Assembly: GCA_030848705.1 (NCBI GenBank)
Contig: CM061241.1
Coordinates: forward strand, 82,655,178 to 82,719,177
Direction: 5' to 3'
Length of the DNA: 64,000 nt
Source of the DNA: Heracleum sosnowskyi
Taxonomy: Eukaryota > Streptophyta > Magnoliopsida > Apiales > Apiaceae
Part shown: piece after piece, positions 34,091 through 45,324 of the stretch
Layout of the letters: the number at the start of each line of letters is the position of its first letter
How positions within the stretch are numbered: position 1 is the first letter of the stretch
Notes under the pieces: model-generated
Database searches by the model: none
What the model was told of the DNA's origin: nothing
Seen by the model: only the letters and a program-made list of their open reading frames with translations
Made by a program: the position numbers and the translations under genes

Positions 34091-35507
34091 ATATAAAAAC
34101 GCCCGATAATAATATAAAACACTTTGTTTAAAACTCTTCTTTAATATTATAATATACAACAAAAAGCCGAATATGTTATGGGTGAAAATATCGTCATATC
34201 TCATGAATAATTCAGTCAAAATCATATACATTTGTATTGAATTAATTTGTAAAGTATAAGATTTTAAATTATTATAATCATAATTCATGTCCATAATATA
34301 TTTAAAAAAATACACATTTGCAGTATACAATTTCTGTATTCTATTAAGGAAATCGGTAACATTGATAAAATATATAATTTAAATTTATTAAAAGAGTAGT
34401 AGTTGACTTCTATAGGAATTTGAGCTTGCTAAAAAACTTCTTATTGTCTTAATACAGGTAGATACAGTGGACGAATAAAATTACGTTGTTGCTGTAGCAT
34501 AATAACGTGTTAAATTTTTTATATTTTATATAAATATTGTTTATATTTAATTTCTATTGTTAAAATGGTTTGATAAACATAAATCATCGCGAAGATTAGA
34601 ATGTCATAAAATTTTAACATAATCAACCAATATGAATATGACGCAGTTAGTAACAAAATTTTCTTGAAGTCTTATTCCCAACTTGGAGACCAACATTTTT
34701 ATTACTGAAATAACTTGATTCTTTGTGTCTAATTGGGTCAAAATCATAAATTAATTATAACATATTTTTATATAAAAATATAATTTTATATTACTGAAAT
34801 TGTAATTTATGACAAAATTTTAATTTAAAAAATACACAATATAATATACATTCTTAAATTTATAAAGAGCAAATTAGTAATTTATTTAAAATATTAATAT
34901 AAAAATATATGTAAAAGAGTAGAAGTTAACTTATAAATGGTCAAAATTTGACACTTTGGTTAGTATTCAAATTTTTTAACTGTATATTCTTAAATTTTTT
35001 AGTCTACATATATTTGGGGTGTTGGTGTAAGAGATTATGACACAAAATTGATATAAAACATATGTAAATAGTTTGTTTTATGCTTCATATATTATATATT
35101 ATATTTTATATTGTATAATTTTATGTTCACTAAATTATATAATTTTATATATAGTTGTTTAACGTTTTTAAATATTTGAAATAAAATTTTCTAAATATTT
35201 GAATTAATATTTATAGCGGCTCACAAGACATATTAACTACTAAAAATTATATTTTCATTTTTTTGTAGAAAAACACGCGTATAATAATTTATTTATACAT
35301 AAAAAATGATTTTTTGAATATTTTTTTTAGTTATCTTTCAAATATTTAAGGAATAGATAAAACTTAGAGTACATTATACTTTGTTGGCTTGAAGTATAAT
35401 TTTTTTGCAGGATAATGGCTTTACTTTAATTTTAACATTTTAATGGCTGTAAAGTTAATTTTTAAGCAATTAAAGAACTTTGTTCACATCTCTTCGAACC
35501 AAACTAA
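34091..35507. other. AT-rich non-coding sequence
   Basis: No gene is seen. At 35214-35290 it holds a diverged, uninterrupted copy of the sequence into which the Mutator-like element inserted (AGCGGCTCA...AGACAT... to TTTTGTAGAAAAAC), useful as an empty-site comparison. Confidence 0.45.
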
Positions 35508-35881
35508 GAGCATCTCCAACCATCATCAACCCTTAGCTAAAAATTTATATGGCATGCCGTAAATAGAAACTATAGAGAATGTGTAAAAAATTTGTCACTC
35601 CAATGGTACATCACTGTTGGCTAAAAATTTAGATAACCTCATCATATTGGCTATATATGCTGAACCTCTAGGGACCTGTAGGAAAATTACACGTCAATTG
35701 TTACCATATTAAAATAATATATTATAATTCAAATAACTGAAAATAATAATAACATACCATTTTCAAAATATAACCAATCAATATAGCCAACTCCATTGGA
35801 GTAAAATACGTTACAGGTTCAGCAAATTTTACATAATCAATATTTAGCCAACTATTTTACAGAATACCGTTAGAGATGCTC
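35508..35881. mobile_element. PIF/Harbinger-like MITE
   Basis: Inverted ends GAGCATCTCCAAC and GTTAGAGATGCTC with a 3-bp target duplication TAA (35505-35507 and 35882-35884), the pattern of Tourist-type elements. A second AT-rich inverted core (AGCCAAC and GTTGGCTA words) lies inside. Non-coding. Confidence 0.7.
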
Positions 35882-36059
35882 TAACATCGTCAATTACATT
35901 GGGGTTTTGTGTATTTCAATGTTTCAAGACATGTCTTTCAACAACAAGATAAAAGGCAGCCAGCCGTGTAAGAGGAGCAGCAGTACAACATATATAAGAA
36001 CATGGAAGTAGGAAGAGAAGGAGGTCGTTGTATGTATATATTAATTAATTAACTACCCT

Positions 36060-36362
36060 ATGTAAACTACTAAACCAAACATCTCTTTTCTTATTTCTCT
36101 CAACGAGAGTCGACCCACAACCCTGACTAGTTGTCCTATATTCAGATCCATCTCTTTTCTTCATCAATTAAGCCTTCTTCCTTCTCACAAATTCACTTTC
36201 AGCTCTCCCATCTAATCATCATAGTTATTATTTTCCTTCAATAATCATCCTTCTTTTGTAAGGATTGTTGTACCCAATTTTTTGGGTGTTTTGTTTGTCC
36301 TCTTTTGGAGTGGTTGCTATGTCTTTGGTCATTTTGTTTTGTTATTTTGTCTTTTTGAAAAT
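36060..36362 (+). other. Pyrimidine-rich, leader-like sequence
   Basis: CT-rich with repeated TCTCTTTTCTT words, preceded by ACATATATAAG near 35990. It resembles a 5' untranslated leader of the remnant that follows; this is inference only. Confidence 0.25.
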
Positions 36363-36734
36363 GATTCAATTGACATTTTGGGGATCTGGAAAGCCCGCAT
36401 CGAGTTTGGATCGGTGGTGAAAATCGCAAAAGTTCACCTTTCACAACGAAAGATTGTTTATATGAGGGCATCTGTCCCTCCGATTTCAGTTGGTGAAACT
36501 GAAAGTTCTGAACATCGGACTATAACCGGAATTAATTGTGTGAAGGTCAATTGTGATGCTACTGGTTACATGGATGATGTAGGTTGGATTTATCGAGAAG
36601 CCACTGTAATCTTTTTTCATTCAAAGAATATTTCTATTCTGTATGTTAAGCGATCTGGAAATAAAACGGCTAATTGTTTAGCTCGTTTATTTGTTTTTCA
36701 ACCTGATTGCATAGCCGATTGGGATTTGTTTTAA
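36363..36734 (+). pseudogene. RNase H-domain (RVT_3 type) remnant
   Basis: The open frame contains INCVKVNCDATGY, the start of a plant RVT_3 RNase H domain, and YVKRSGNKTANCLARL, its conserved C-terminal part (family pattern V.R.GN..AH.LAR). The 80 or so residues between them, holding the central catalytic acids, are missing, so the enzyme is internally deleted. Related to 27060-27430. LINE-derived or a captured fragment. Confidence 0.55.
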
Positions 36735-37089
36735 GTTAATAAAATTTGTTTTAAATTTGTCAAAAAAAACTACTCATATATAACAAGTTTTTAATTATAA
36801 AAAAATTATTAAGGATGAAAATACACTTATACCCCATTTTGAACTAACAGAGTTAGTAGAAAATGATAGAAGATGATGGGAGCCCTTACTTGCTAAAAAA
36901 TGAAAATATAAGCCATTAAAGTGTTAAAACTAAAATAAAGCCACTATCATGCAAAAATATTATATTTTAGGTCATTAAGATACAATTTACTCTAAAACTT
37001 AATACATCATCTTAATATTTTTTAGAATTTTTGTTCAATTAATTATAATTTGGTGCAACGAGAGAGCGGCTCATAAGACATTTTAACTA
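36735..37089. other. AT-rich sequence left of the Mutator-like element
   Basis: No gene. Its last part (37065-37098) matches 35214-35247, and the match continues at 63687 beyond the Mutator-like and Sirevirus insertions. Confidence 0.5.
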
Positions 37090-37098
37090 TTATAAATG

Positions 37099-37333
37099 GG
37101 CTTAATGACCTTTTAGCCCTTAAAGTTTGACGATTTATACTCATCAGCCCTAAAACTTTGAAATCGTACATTTTAGCCCTTGAAGTACCTTAACCCTTTT
37201 TTTTTCCTTCCAAAAATCCTCCTGCATGATATATACCTTTTAGCCCTTGAAGTATGCAAAAAGAGTACCTCTTAGCCCTTGTAGAGTCTTATGCGAATGG
37301 ATGTTCTTTCGGAGAAATTTATATAAATTTGGT
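37099..37333 (+). repeat. Left TIR of the Mutator-like element
   Basis: About 235 bp, matched in reverse complement by 50304-50554 with scattered substitutions. It carries five TTAGCCCTTGAAG-type words. Confidence 0.85.
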
Positions 37334-37516
37334 ATGCTCGCGATGATGTGGCCACTTAAGATCACAGTGGCAGGAAACCACCATGTTGGAATTGATGATG
37401 CAACAAATATAGCTAGAGATTTGCAGCGCATGATAAATGATGGTGCAGTTTTGCAGATCAGTGCACGGAGAAAGAATGACGGAGAGTGTTTATTTCTCTT
37501 CGAGAATCGTGTCTAG
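37334..37516 (+). pseudogene. Captured 3' end of an ERI1-like 3'-5' exonuclease gene
   Basis: Directly inside the left TIR an open frame encodes AGNHHVGIDDATNIARDLQR and then MINDGAVLQI before a stop at 37516. This is the last motif of the DEDDh exonuclease domain of the ERI1/3'hExo family (animal family pattern G..H.GLDDS.NIAR...R), including its catalytic His and Asp. The other exonuclease motifs are absent. The frame stays open back into the TIR, so a transcript starting in the TIR could in principle make a short fusion peptide. ERI1 enzymes trim small RNAs, histone mRNA and rRNA ends. Gene capture by a Mutator element is inferred from the position. Confidence 0.7.
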
Positions 37517-38184
37517 TACTAGCCTAGTCTTCGGAAGAAGATCGTTGGTCATATACAATTCAATTTACTTTCATAAATTCTATCTCTGCTTTAGTACATC
37601 TGTGTTTAGCGTTTCCTACATTCCAATGTTGAACCTTAATTTGGTATTTGTTTGTGTTTTTTCTCAAAATATTAGATGGGAGAATAATAGTTTCAAATTC
37701 TTAGAATGGTAGAACTTCTCATTGTGCTGATATATATGCGCTTTATATGCATGAAAATTACGTTAGTCTATGTACTTTCTACATTCCAATTTTGGACCTG
37801 TGGTTTTACTTGTTTTCTTGTTTTTTCTCAAAAGAACAAGCCAATTGGCAGAATGGTAGTTTAAATTCTTAGAATGGGAGATCTTCTCTTAAGGAAAATA
37901 ATCATGTAACAATCCACGTACTTCATAATCTACTAACTATTATACAAGAACACCTCTTTTAACCTGAGCAAATGTATTCTATGTAAAAAAAACCCTATAC
38001 CCCTCCTCCGACCCTACTTCCTGACCTCGCCATCCCCAAACTTAGCAATCATCCCCAAACTTCCTGATCACTATGTTTGTAATATACTGTTAATTGTTGT
38101 TACGATTAGTACTTTCTAAGAGCTCCTGATCATATGCTTAACAGGTCAATGCTTACCATGCTTTTTTTACCATCTAGGAGGTGA
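37517..38184. repeat. Captured non-coding sequence with a diverged direct duplication
   Basis: Segments at about 37605-37705 and 37770-37880 are imperfect direct copies (shared CTACATTCCAAT, GTTTTTTCTCAAAA and AAATTCTTAGAATGG). They probably represent downstream DNA of the captured gene. No ORF. Confidence 0.5.
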
Positions 38185-38189
38185 GCTTT

Positions 38190-39527
38190 TGTTATAGCCA
38201 AAATTCGGTATCAGGTTTTAGGAAAGATTCGGGTCAAGTAATAATCAATTGGGGATATCCAAGGTGCAATTAGGGATTGAACTAGTACAACGGAGGCTCA
38301 GGGCTTGTCCTCATAAGGGTGAGGGCTCTGGCCGTCCAACCCTTGAGAATGCGTCTTCTAGGTATGGATTGACAACTTGACAGAGAATAACAGTTAGATT
38401 GACATGAGATTAGCATATGGAAGACTTAGGGCTTGCCCTCATAGGGGTAAGGGCGCGCTCCTTTAGGCCGTCCACCCCTTGAGGGCGCGCCCTCATGGTA
38501 ATGACAGCTTGATGGAAGACTTGACGGAGAATAATAACTTCATTTGACACGAGGAAGACTTAGGGCTTGTCCTCATGGGGATGAGGGCGCGCCCTTTAGG
38601 CCGTCCACCCCTTGAGGGCGCGTCCTCTTGGTTTGAAGATATAACTTGGTGATGGAAGATGGTTCTCTTAGCTTAGTATTGGCAAGATATTGAAGAATTC
38701 CCTCCTAGGATGTACCCTAGGAGGGGGATGTCCGTGGCTGAAGGCCTCCATGGGTCTACCTGATGATTGAAGGCCTCCTCCTGTATTCAATGGGCGCGTC
38801 CTCATTGGGGATGTGGGGTGAATCTTGGTGTGTACTTTGGGAGCTCTGTTCCTGTACTCAATGGGCGCGTCCTCATTGGGGAACTTTGGAGTAATCCTGC
38901 ACTTTGCACCCAAACACTTGGGATCACTTGTCCTGCTATCTGATGGGTGCTTCTCATTCGGGGGACAAGGATGCGTCTAGCATTTAAGGTAAGTCATGGC
39001 TATACCTGCGTTTATGAATTAAGGAAATAGTTGGTAATGGATAGGACTAGTCCTTGACGGGGGAAGTTTCCTTATCCATGAAGTCCTGATGTCATAAACG
39101 AGCCTTGGGCCTTTGTGACAAGGCCTTATCGTTAGACATTCCTAAAGTGAGCTAAAACTCTAAGTATGGAAAGAGATGAAATTCCTACGTTCAAGTTAGG
39201 AAAGATATAGAAGTCCTACGTCTAATTAAGGAAGACGGTGGAAGACTTCGACTGGGCCTTGAAGATCAGAGACCAAGCCCATTGAGGAAACTTCCTCCCC
39301 AAGAACTACGTTGGCTTGATCCCCTATATAAAGGGGTACGTAGGCACATTGTAAAGGGTTGGAAGCGAGAGCTCTGAGGCAGCCACCACTAACCCTAAGC
39401 AATCTCAGCCACCAATTACACACAACCACCATACTCCGGCGAATTCACCACCCAAGAACCACCGTTGTAGATCTTGATTCCGGCGACGAACCTCAAACTT
39501 TGTTAATACCAAATTCCTCCGTTAACA
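38190..39527 (+). repeat. 5' LTR of the LARD element
   Basis: TGTTATAGCC to CGTTAACA. The TATA region CCCCTATATAAAGGGG lies at about 39322-39337 with the leader downstream. GGGCGCGTCCTC words occur about ten times. Confidence 0.9.
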
Positions 39528-39545
39528 AATTGGCGCTATAAGGAG
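39528..39545 (+). other. Primer-binding site of the LARD element
   Basis: AATTGGCGCTATAAGGAGG directly follows the LTR; the small element at 47147 has the near-identical AATTGGCGCTAGAAGGAGG. TGGCGC is a tRNA 3'-end complement seen in several gypsy lineages. Confidence 0.7.
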
Positions 39546-41609
39546 GGGCGCTAATCAAGATCAAAATCTCAGGAGGAAGAGATATCTCATCATGAAATCG
39601 CCTTTTATCATGATGAAAGTTCTTTGAAGAAGGTCTGCCAAGACTCGAAGGCATAATTTTCGGAGCTCGTCATCATCTTCTAGAACGCCTCCTCGAGGTA
39701 ACACCTAACTTGCTTTGTTTTGGTTTCTGTTATTTGTTCCTTGAGTTGTTGCAGGAGGAAAATCGTGAAAGAAAATCCCCAAGAACCCTTAGGGCGCCCC
39801 CTATGGGTGGTGCACGATGGTTAGAAGGTTTTTAACAACTATGAAAATTCGATGATAGTTTATGACCATACCTCCAAGACGCGTCTTCCAGGTGATTTCC
39901 ACAATTTTCTATTATTGAGTTTTTTGAATGATGGGGAATCCTGCTTGGTAACATATCTAGAGAGTTATCAAGCTACACGTCCCATTCCGTAAGAACGCGC
40001 CCTCTACGTTAAGGGTGCCCCCTAAGCATATCAAGTTATCCATAAGGACGCGTCCCAATGATCGTTTCTCCCTCGAGAGATCCTCTGAAAAAATGTCTAC
40101 AAAAAGTTCTAATGAAGACAAAGGATGATCGCACGAGATCCAACGCTTGAGCCACTCTCTCGTCTTTCAAGTGTATCCTTCTTTCAAAGTACGCCCTCCG
40201 AAGATGCTCTGATGCTCAGACAAATTCTAACGAGTACATAAAGACTTGGTTGAATCAGGCCGCTTCCTGGTCTTTCAGGACGCGTTCTTCCTCTAGGGCG
40301 CGCCCTCAAGAAAAAGAACTGCTCAGCATCAACAATGAATTTTAAAGGAAGATAGTGTGTGCTCCCTGCTTACAGGTCGAGGCCCCAGGGACATGAGCGA
40401 CCCCCTCCGTGTGACAACTCTATGGTTTATCGAGATCAAGATGGGTGGTATATAAGTAATTACCAATGAAGGCGTGATAGGAAGCCTGTGCGGAATGATC
40501 AACGTCAGAACACACAAGACGCGCCCTCAAAGGAAAAGGATAACAATATTCTCAAGTGGACTCCAATGTTTACGAAATTTTTTTACTTGAATTTTAGGAA
40601 GCCATTGGAGTAGAGGCCCCGTGATCCACAGCGAGTGCCCCCTATCTATAGGTCGAGGCCCCATGGACATGAGTGTGCCCCTCTGAAAAGAAACTTTTAT
40701 CTTCAGAGGACGCGTCGTCACATCCTCAATAATAGAAGACATGCCCTTAAAAATGCGCCATAATGGTATTGATCTCATATGTTAAGACATGGAATTTAAA
40801 CATGATTGTACAAGCCCTCAAGTTTTCAGCAAGAAGAATATTTGGAGAAGAGGCCCCATGAACCTTAGAATGCGCCCTCTTATCGGCAGGATGCGGCCCC
40901 AAGGTCATGAGTGGGCCCCTCCCATTGGAGAATGTTACCTAATTGACACCCCCATCCACTTAGGTCACCCTACGTAAGAGGGCGCACCCTCGTGATACAG
41001 GGGGGTAGTGCTGATACATCTCCCGGCTCTTCCTATGAACAATAGAGTATCTTTACGGGAATGCTTCTTCATGAAGATATAATTGACGCCTTTTGAGTGC
41101 TCCTTCGCCGTACAGAGGTGCTAAGGTGCGGCCCTAGGCTAGTCTGGTGAGACCTCCAAATAGTCATGTATGCATTTGGTAAAGTATTCTCAATAAGGTG
41201 ACGGTCTGGTTGATTGAAGACGGGCAATGATTGAATAGTAGACTACAAGGCCAATTCATTACCTCCTAGTCTAGGGGGGGTAGTCCATATACACTTTCCC
41301 TAGTCTTAGTTGAGATTAAATTTTTAACAATTTTCAAGATGTTTGTTTATGAATATAAGGCGCGCCTTATTGCGTGAGGCGCCTTATAGGACGACATGCC
41401 CTCAGCATAAAGTAGTAGCACAAGACTTGGCGATAGAGACAAGGCAATTAAATAATGCAAACATAAATATGATACAAGAGCTGAAACAACAAGTCACCAA
41501 GGGAACAAACCCTTGTTCAGTTATCAAAAGAAGGATAAGTTAAAATTACAATTAGCAAGGCATTAAGAGAGGGCCTGCATCTCGAGAAATGTTCAAATAT
41601 AAGAAAAAT
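39546..41609. other. LARD internal region, non-coding
   Basis: I see no gag or pol homology on either strand. GACGCGCCCTC-type words recur (39880, 39992, 40038, 40278, 40297, 40517, 40709, 40978), and a second motif, AGGCCCC followed by ATGAGCG, recurs near 40380, 40650, 40855 and 40890. Short ORFs here look accidental. Confidence 0.5.
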
Positions 41610-42649
41610 TCAGGACGCGTCCTGAGCTTGGTCATCTACTTTGTTGCCATCTCCCTCGAGATTGTCAAGAAGACTAGTGGTCTCAGGCTCTTGTTCTTTG
41701 GGAGGAGAAGCAGCAGTAGTATTTTCATTTTCAAGAGGCGCACCTTCAGAAGACGCGCCCTCTTCCTCTGAATCACCATCGCTTGCAGGAGACGCCACTT
41801 CAAGGCCAAGAAACACCCTTTTTGCCTTGATAGATTTAGCTTCCTCAACTTTGAACTTGGCAATCCATGCCATGGTCTCTTCACCGAATTTAGTAAAGTC
41901 ATAATCAGGGTCTTGAGCAAGGAATCCAGAAGCATAATTCCTAAAACCATCCCTAAAAGATGTTCTCTCAACTCTCTTCTTCTATAGGACCCAACCATTC
42001 TTTTGATCCTCAACAAGCTTAGCTATTTGATTTTCCAACTTTTGCTTCTCCTCACACAGATTGTCAATGGTAGTGCTTAAACCATCATTGACTTCCTCCT
42101 GAGTTTTCAGTTGTGTGTCATAGAAACTTTTGGTGCGCTTAAGATTATTCTGCAAATTTTCAATCACTATATCACGCTCCTCTACTTGCTTGGAGAATTT
42201 GTTTTTCTCTTTTTCAAGAGACTTAAGGCGCGTCCTGTCTTGTTGAAGAGAGCTTTGCCGATTCAAGGTAGAAACAAGTATTTCAGAAGAGGCCTTGATG
42301 ATGGCTTCATTTTCAGCTAGAGAATCTCTATTTTTCCACTTGATAATGTCATCATCAGAAACATAGGGAATGGCAAGTGGATTTAAGGCGGCCGAGACCA
42401 AGGAAAATGAAGGTGTGGGTTTAAACTTTTTAGAAGACGCGTCCTCTACAGCCGCAACAACATCAGATTTTTCTTTCCTTTTTCTGTTCTCTTTCTCCAG
42501 ATCAATTACTATTTGAGGTTTTTTAACTTCAGGAGGAGGCTTCTTTGTGTCTTTCCTATGAGCACGCGCCTTTGTTCTTTTTCCAGCTTTAACAACAGGG
42601 GCAACGCCCATCTCAAGACCCCAACCATTTGGAAGTTCATCCATACTTG
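41610..42649 (-). CDS. Antisense gene of the LARD, C-terminal coiled-coil exon
   Basis: The minus strand is open from about 42649 to 41610 except for one in-frame TAG at 41982-41984. A basic N-terminal part is followed by a long coiled coil (SLEKEKNKFSKQVEERDIVI and more), then DPDYDFTKFGEETMAWIAKF and an acidic tail. This order, PF04195-like head, coiled coil, then a D.DFS..GEE segment, is typical of plant 'putative gypsy-type transposon' proteins. The protein is probably made from the antisense strand of the retroelement. Whether the TAG is a nonsense mutation, or is spliced out, cannot be told. The start at the (AT)n tract is approximate. Confidence 0.65.
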
Positions 42650-42656
42650 AGATGAG

Positions 42657-42660
<4 letters not shown>

Positions 42661-42718
<58 letters not shown>
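42661..42718. repeat. (AT)n microsatellite in the antisense gene's intron
   Basis: A pure AT run upstream of the C-terminal exon. Ile-Tyr residues read through it are not real protein. Confidence 0.9.
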
Positions 42719-42721
<3 letters not shown>

Positions 42722-42803
42722 TACGCGCCTTTATAAAAGAAATGCGATTTATAAGTACAAGATAGAAGAGCAATGTACAACAGAATTTGTTAAGTTAAAT
42801 ACC

Positions 42804-43080
42804 GGGTGGAGAAGACGCGCCCTCATCAACCTGGGCACCCTTCTCGTCCTCAACTTCTTCCTCTTTATCAGAGTCATAATCCTTAGACCCTTTGATTGGA
42901 ACGCCTTTCCTAAAACGTTGAAAAGGAATGATGCAACCTACTTCTTTCCTAAGGATTCCAACTCTTTTCAGGTTGTCCTCGGTAACCAAGGTTTTTAAGT
43001 TGAACCTTGAAAGTGGAAGAGACGTGATCTTGTCAGCTCTCTTTTTGGCTTCGCGAAAAAGTTCCTTTATGTTTCTATTA
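42804..43080 (-). CDS. Antisense gene of the LARD, middle exon
   Basis: Bounded on the minus strand by a good acceptor (GTGTTTCTTAG near 43081) and donor (CACCCG/GTATTT near 42803). It encodes about 90 residues including IKELFREAKKRADKI and an acidic stretch. The phase at the upstream join fits exon 1 (YG to D); the join to the last exon is less certain. Confidence 0.55.
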
Positions 43081-43195
43081 TCTAAGAAACACGAAAAATA
43101 TTAAAAAAAAAAATGATGAATGAAGACGGAAAGGGCGAGACCTCAACGGACGCGCCCAAGAGTAAATATGTGTATAAGGAAGACGTGTTCTTACC

Positions 43196-44389
43196 ATAGT
43201 TACAGTTGAAGATCACTCTGACTCTTTCCACATTCCACAAATAGAAGAATGGCTCCTTCCAATTTTTCTCATGACTTACTTTTCCACTTGAAAAACCTAG
43301 TTTGTTGTGTTTATGCTGAGCGGCTAGATAATAGTACCCCTTGGAACTTTTCCTAATGGTAAAGAAGTAGCTGAACTCTTCCATGGAGGGTTGGGTTGAG
43401 TTTTCATCATGATAAATCATGAACAAGGCAAGAGCCAATTTGTATGAATTTGGGGAAAGTTGAATTGGGGCGATATCGTACCACTGAAGAATTTCTTTAA
43501 GATATGGATGAAGAGGCGCGCCCACACCTAATGACATTAGTTTTGGGGATGTAACCATTCTAGGTGCCCTAAAAGGTTCAGACCAGCTGAAAGTGTGAGG
43601 ACGCATAAGGAATGGAGGACGCGCCCACTTCCCTTCCATACCATAGTATGTCATACACCAAGTGATTTCATCAACAGAGACTGTAGAAGACATTCCAACG
43701 CAAAATAATTTGTTATTTTGTTTTCGCAACCTTCTTTTATCCGCTTCGTTGAGAGTATCTTCATAACGCCCCCAATCGAGGTCGATTTCTTCTTCAGCAA
43801 CTTCAGGGTGAACGAATGGAATAGGTGAGCTTTCAGGAGGAGACATACGATCATCCTCATCAATATATGGGTATGGGCTATCTGAAGACGCGCCCTCAGG
43901 GTCAAATTCCTTTTCAGAAATTGATGCATCCTCAAATTCTGGAGATACCGTTTGTTTTCCTTTTCTTCTTCGAGAAATACTAGTCTCAGTGTCTTCTATA
44001 ATACCTTCTATATCGTCTATAATGGGTTTAAATTCATGAGGTCGCGCCCTACTATGTTGGCTGGTTACTTTAGGATTGATGTCGTCAACATGAAGAAGAG
44101 ACGAACTAGAATTGGCGGAAGAAGACATCGTTCCAGTAGTACCCTTAAATGGAGACGCCCCACGTAAGTGTGTAATGGCTTGATTATGAAAAGACTGGAT
44201 CGAGGACGAAGATTGTGCCGGAAAAGACAAAGACGGAGGAGAGTAAATGCCAATTCTTCTATTGAACTCCTTAAAAGGATGAAAGGGAGATGACGCGCCC
44301 TTACCCTCCAGCTGAAAAGAAAAAGAAGATAGGTAAGAACGCGCCCTCAAAGTGGAATGTACCCTCAAAAGAGTTAGAGCCTTGAGCAA
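43196..44389 (-). CDS. Antisense gene of the LARD, first exon with PF04195-like domain
   Basis: About 400 residues on the minus strand. A Ser-rich N-terminal part (MSSSANSSSSLLHVDD may be the real start, at about 44126) is followed by the globular segment PLHPYLKEILQWYDIAPIQL, LSPNSYKLALALFMIYHDE and FFTIRKSSKGYYYLAAQHK, the pattern of the Pfam family Transposase_28 / putative gypsy-type transposon. The exon ends at a strong donor, AACTATG/GTAAGAAC near 43195. A TATA box CTATAAATA lies upstream on the same strand at about 44987-44996. GACGCGCC words are embedded in the coding sequence. Confidence 0.7.
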
Positions 44390-44986
44390 ATGAACATGCT
44401 ACAATATCCAAAGTTGGTGACTGAAAATCTATTTAGGGAATGGCGTAAAAAAGCTAATGCTCTAAAGGGCAAGCCTGGGGGAAGGACGCTCCCTTATGTA
44501 CATCAACGAAATTATTCACAGGGATTGGAGAATTAGATAAATGTATACAAGCTATAGGACGCGCCCTAACCTCTACAACACGAGAAGTTGCGAGCGAATT
44601 AAATGAATGAGCCTACAAAGGACGCGCCTTAATTAGAGGACACGCCTCAAAATATATTCAAGTAATGAACAACCAAGAACATAATTTCAAATTCAGTGAC
44701 GGATAAATCAAGATCAAATACAGATAGATACAGATATATATACATGCGTTTTATGAAGAACACAAAAGAAACCAACGGTCACATCAACACTCTGAACAGG
44801 ATATATGACAAAAACACAAAATAAAGACATGGAATTGTACCTTTCTAGTTGATAAACAAGATCCAAGAAGAAAAACGTCAAAAACAGGAAGCTTTAGCCG
44901 GTTTTTTGCTCGGAGAAATGAAGTGCGGCGGTTTTAGATTTCATGGAATTAAAAGAGTAAAGTGAAAAATGATACAGTAATTTTTG

Positions 44987-44996
44987 AATATTTATA
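44987..44996 (-). promoter_or_regulatory. TATA box for the antisense gene
   Basis: The minus strand reads TTCTATAAATATTC, a near-consensus TATA box about 600 nt upstream of the first exon's ORF, inside the retroelement and opposed to its LTR promoter. Confidence 0.45.
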
Positions 44997-45307
44997 GAAG
45001 AGGGAACGCCTAGTGGAAGACAGCTGTCACGCACATGCAATATAATGTTAAGGGAAAGATGCTTTACATCTGAAGGCGCGCCCTGTTTGTAAAAATGAAG
45101 ACTAAGAGGTGTTATCCCTTTCTAACGTTAGAGTTATTGAAGATATATGATGGAAAAATTAAAGGACGCGTGTTCGGGAAGAAAACGCCCTCTTTACAGC
45201 ATCAAAGAAGGAAGAAGCTCGAGGACACTTCTTGAAGAATAAAAGGTTACAAAGAGATTTTGGCACTTTGAAGATTGAAAATTCCATGCTTCATCTCTGA
45301 TTTTACA

Positions 45308-45324
45308 TGGAATTGGGGGGTAGT
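45308..45324 (+). other. Polypurine tract of the LARD element
   Basis: GGAATTGGGGGGTAGT lies immediately before the 3' LTR. Confidence 0.7.

Noticed and set aside
41982..42773. Full 263-codon minus ORF as a complete protein
   Set aside because: Its N-terminal part reads through an AT microsatellite that is more likely intronic; the exon probably begins near 42649.
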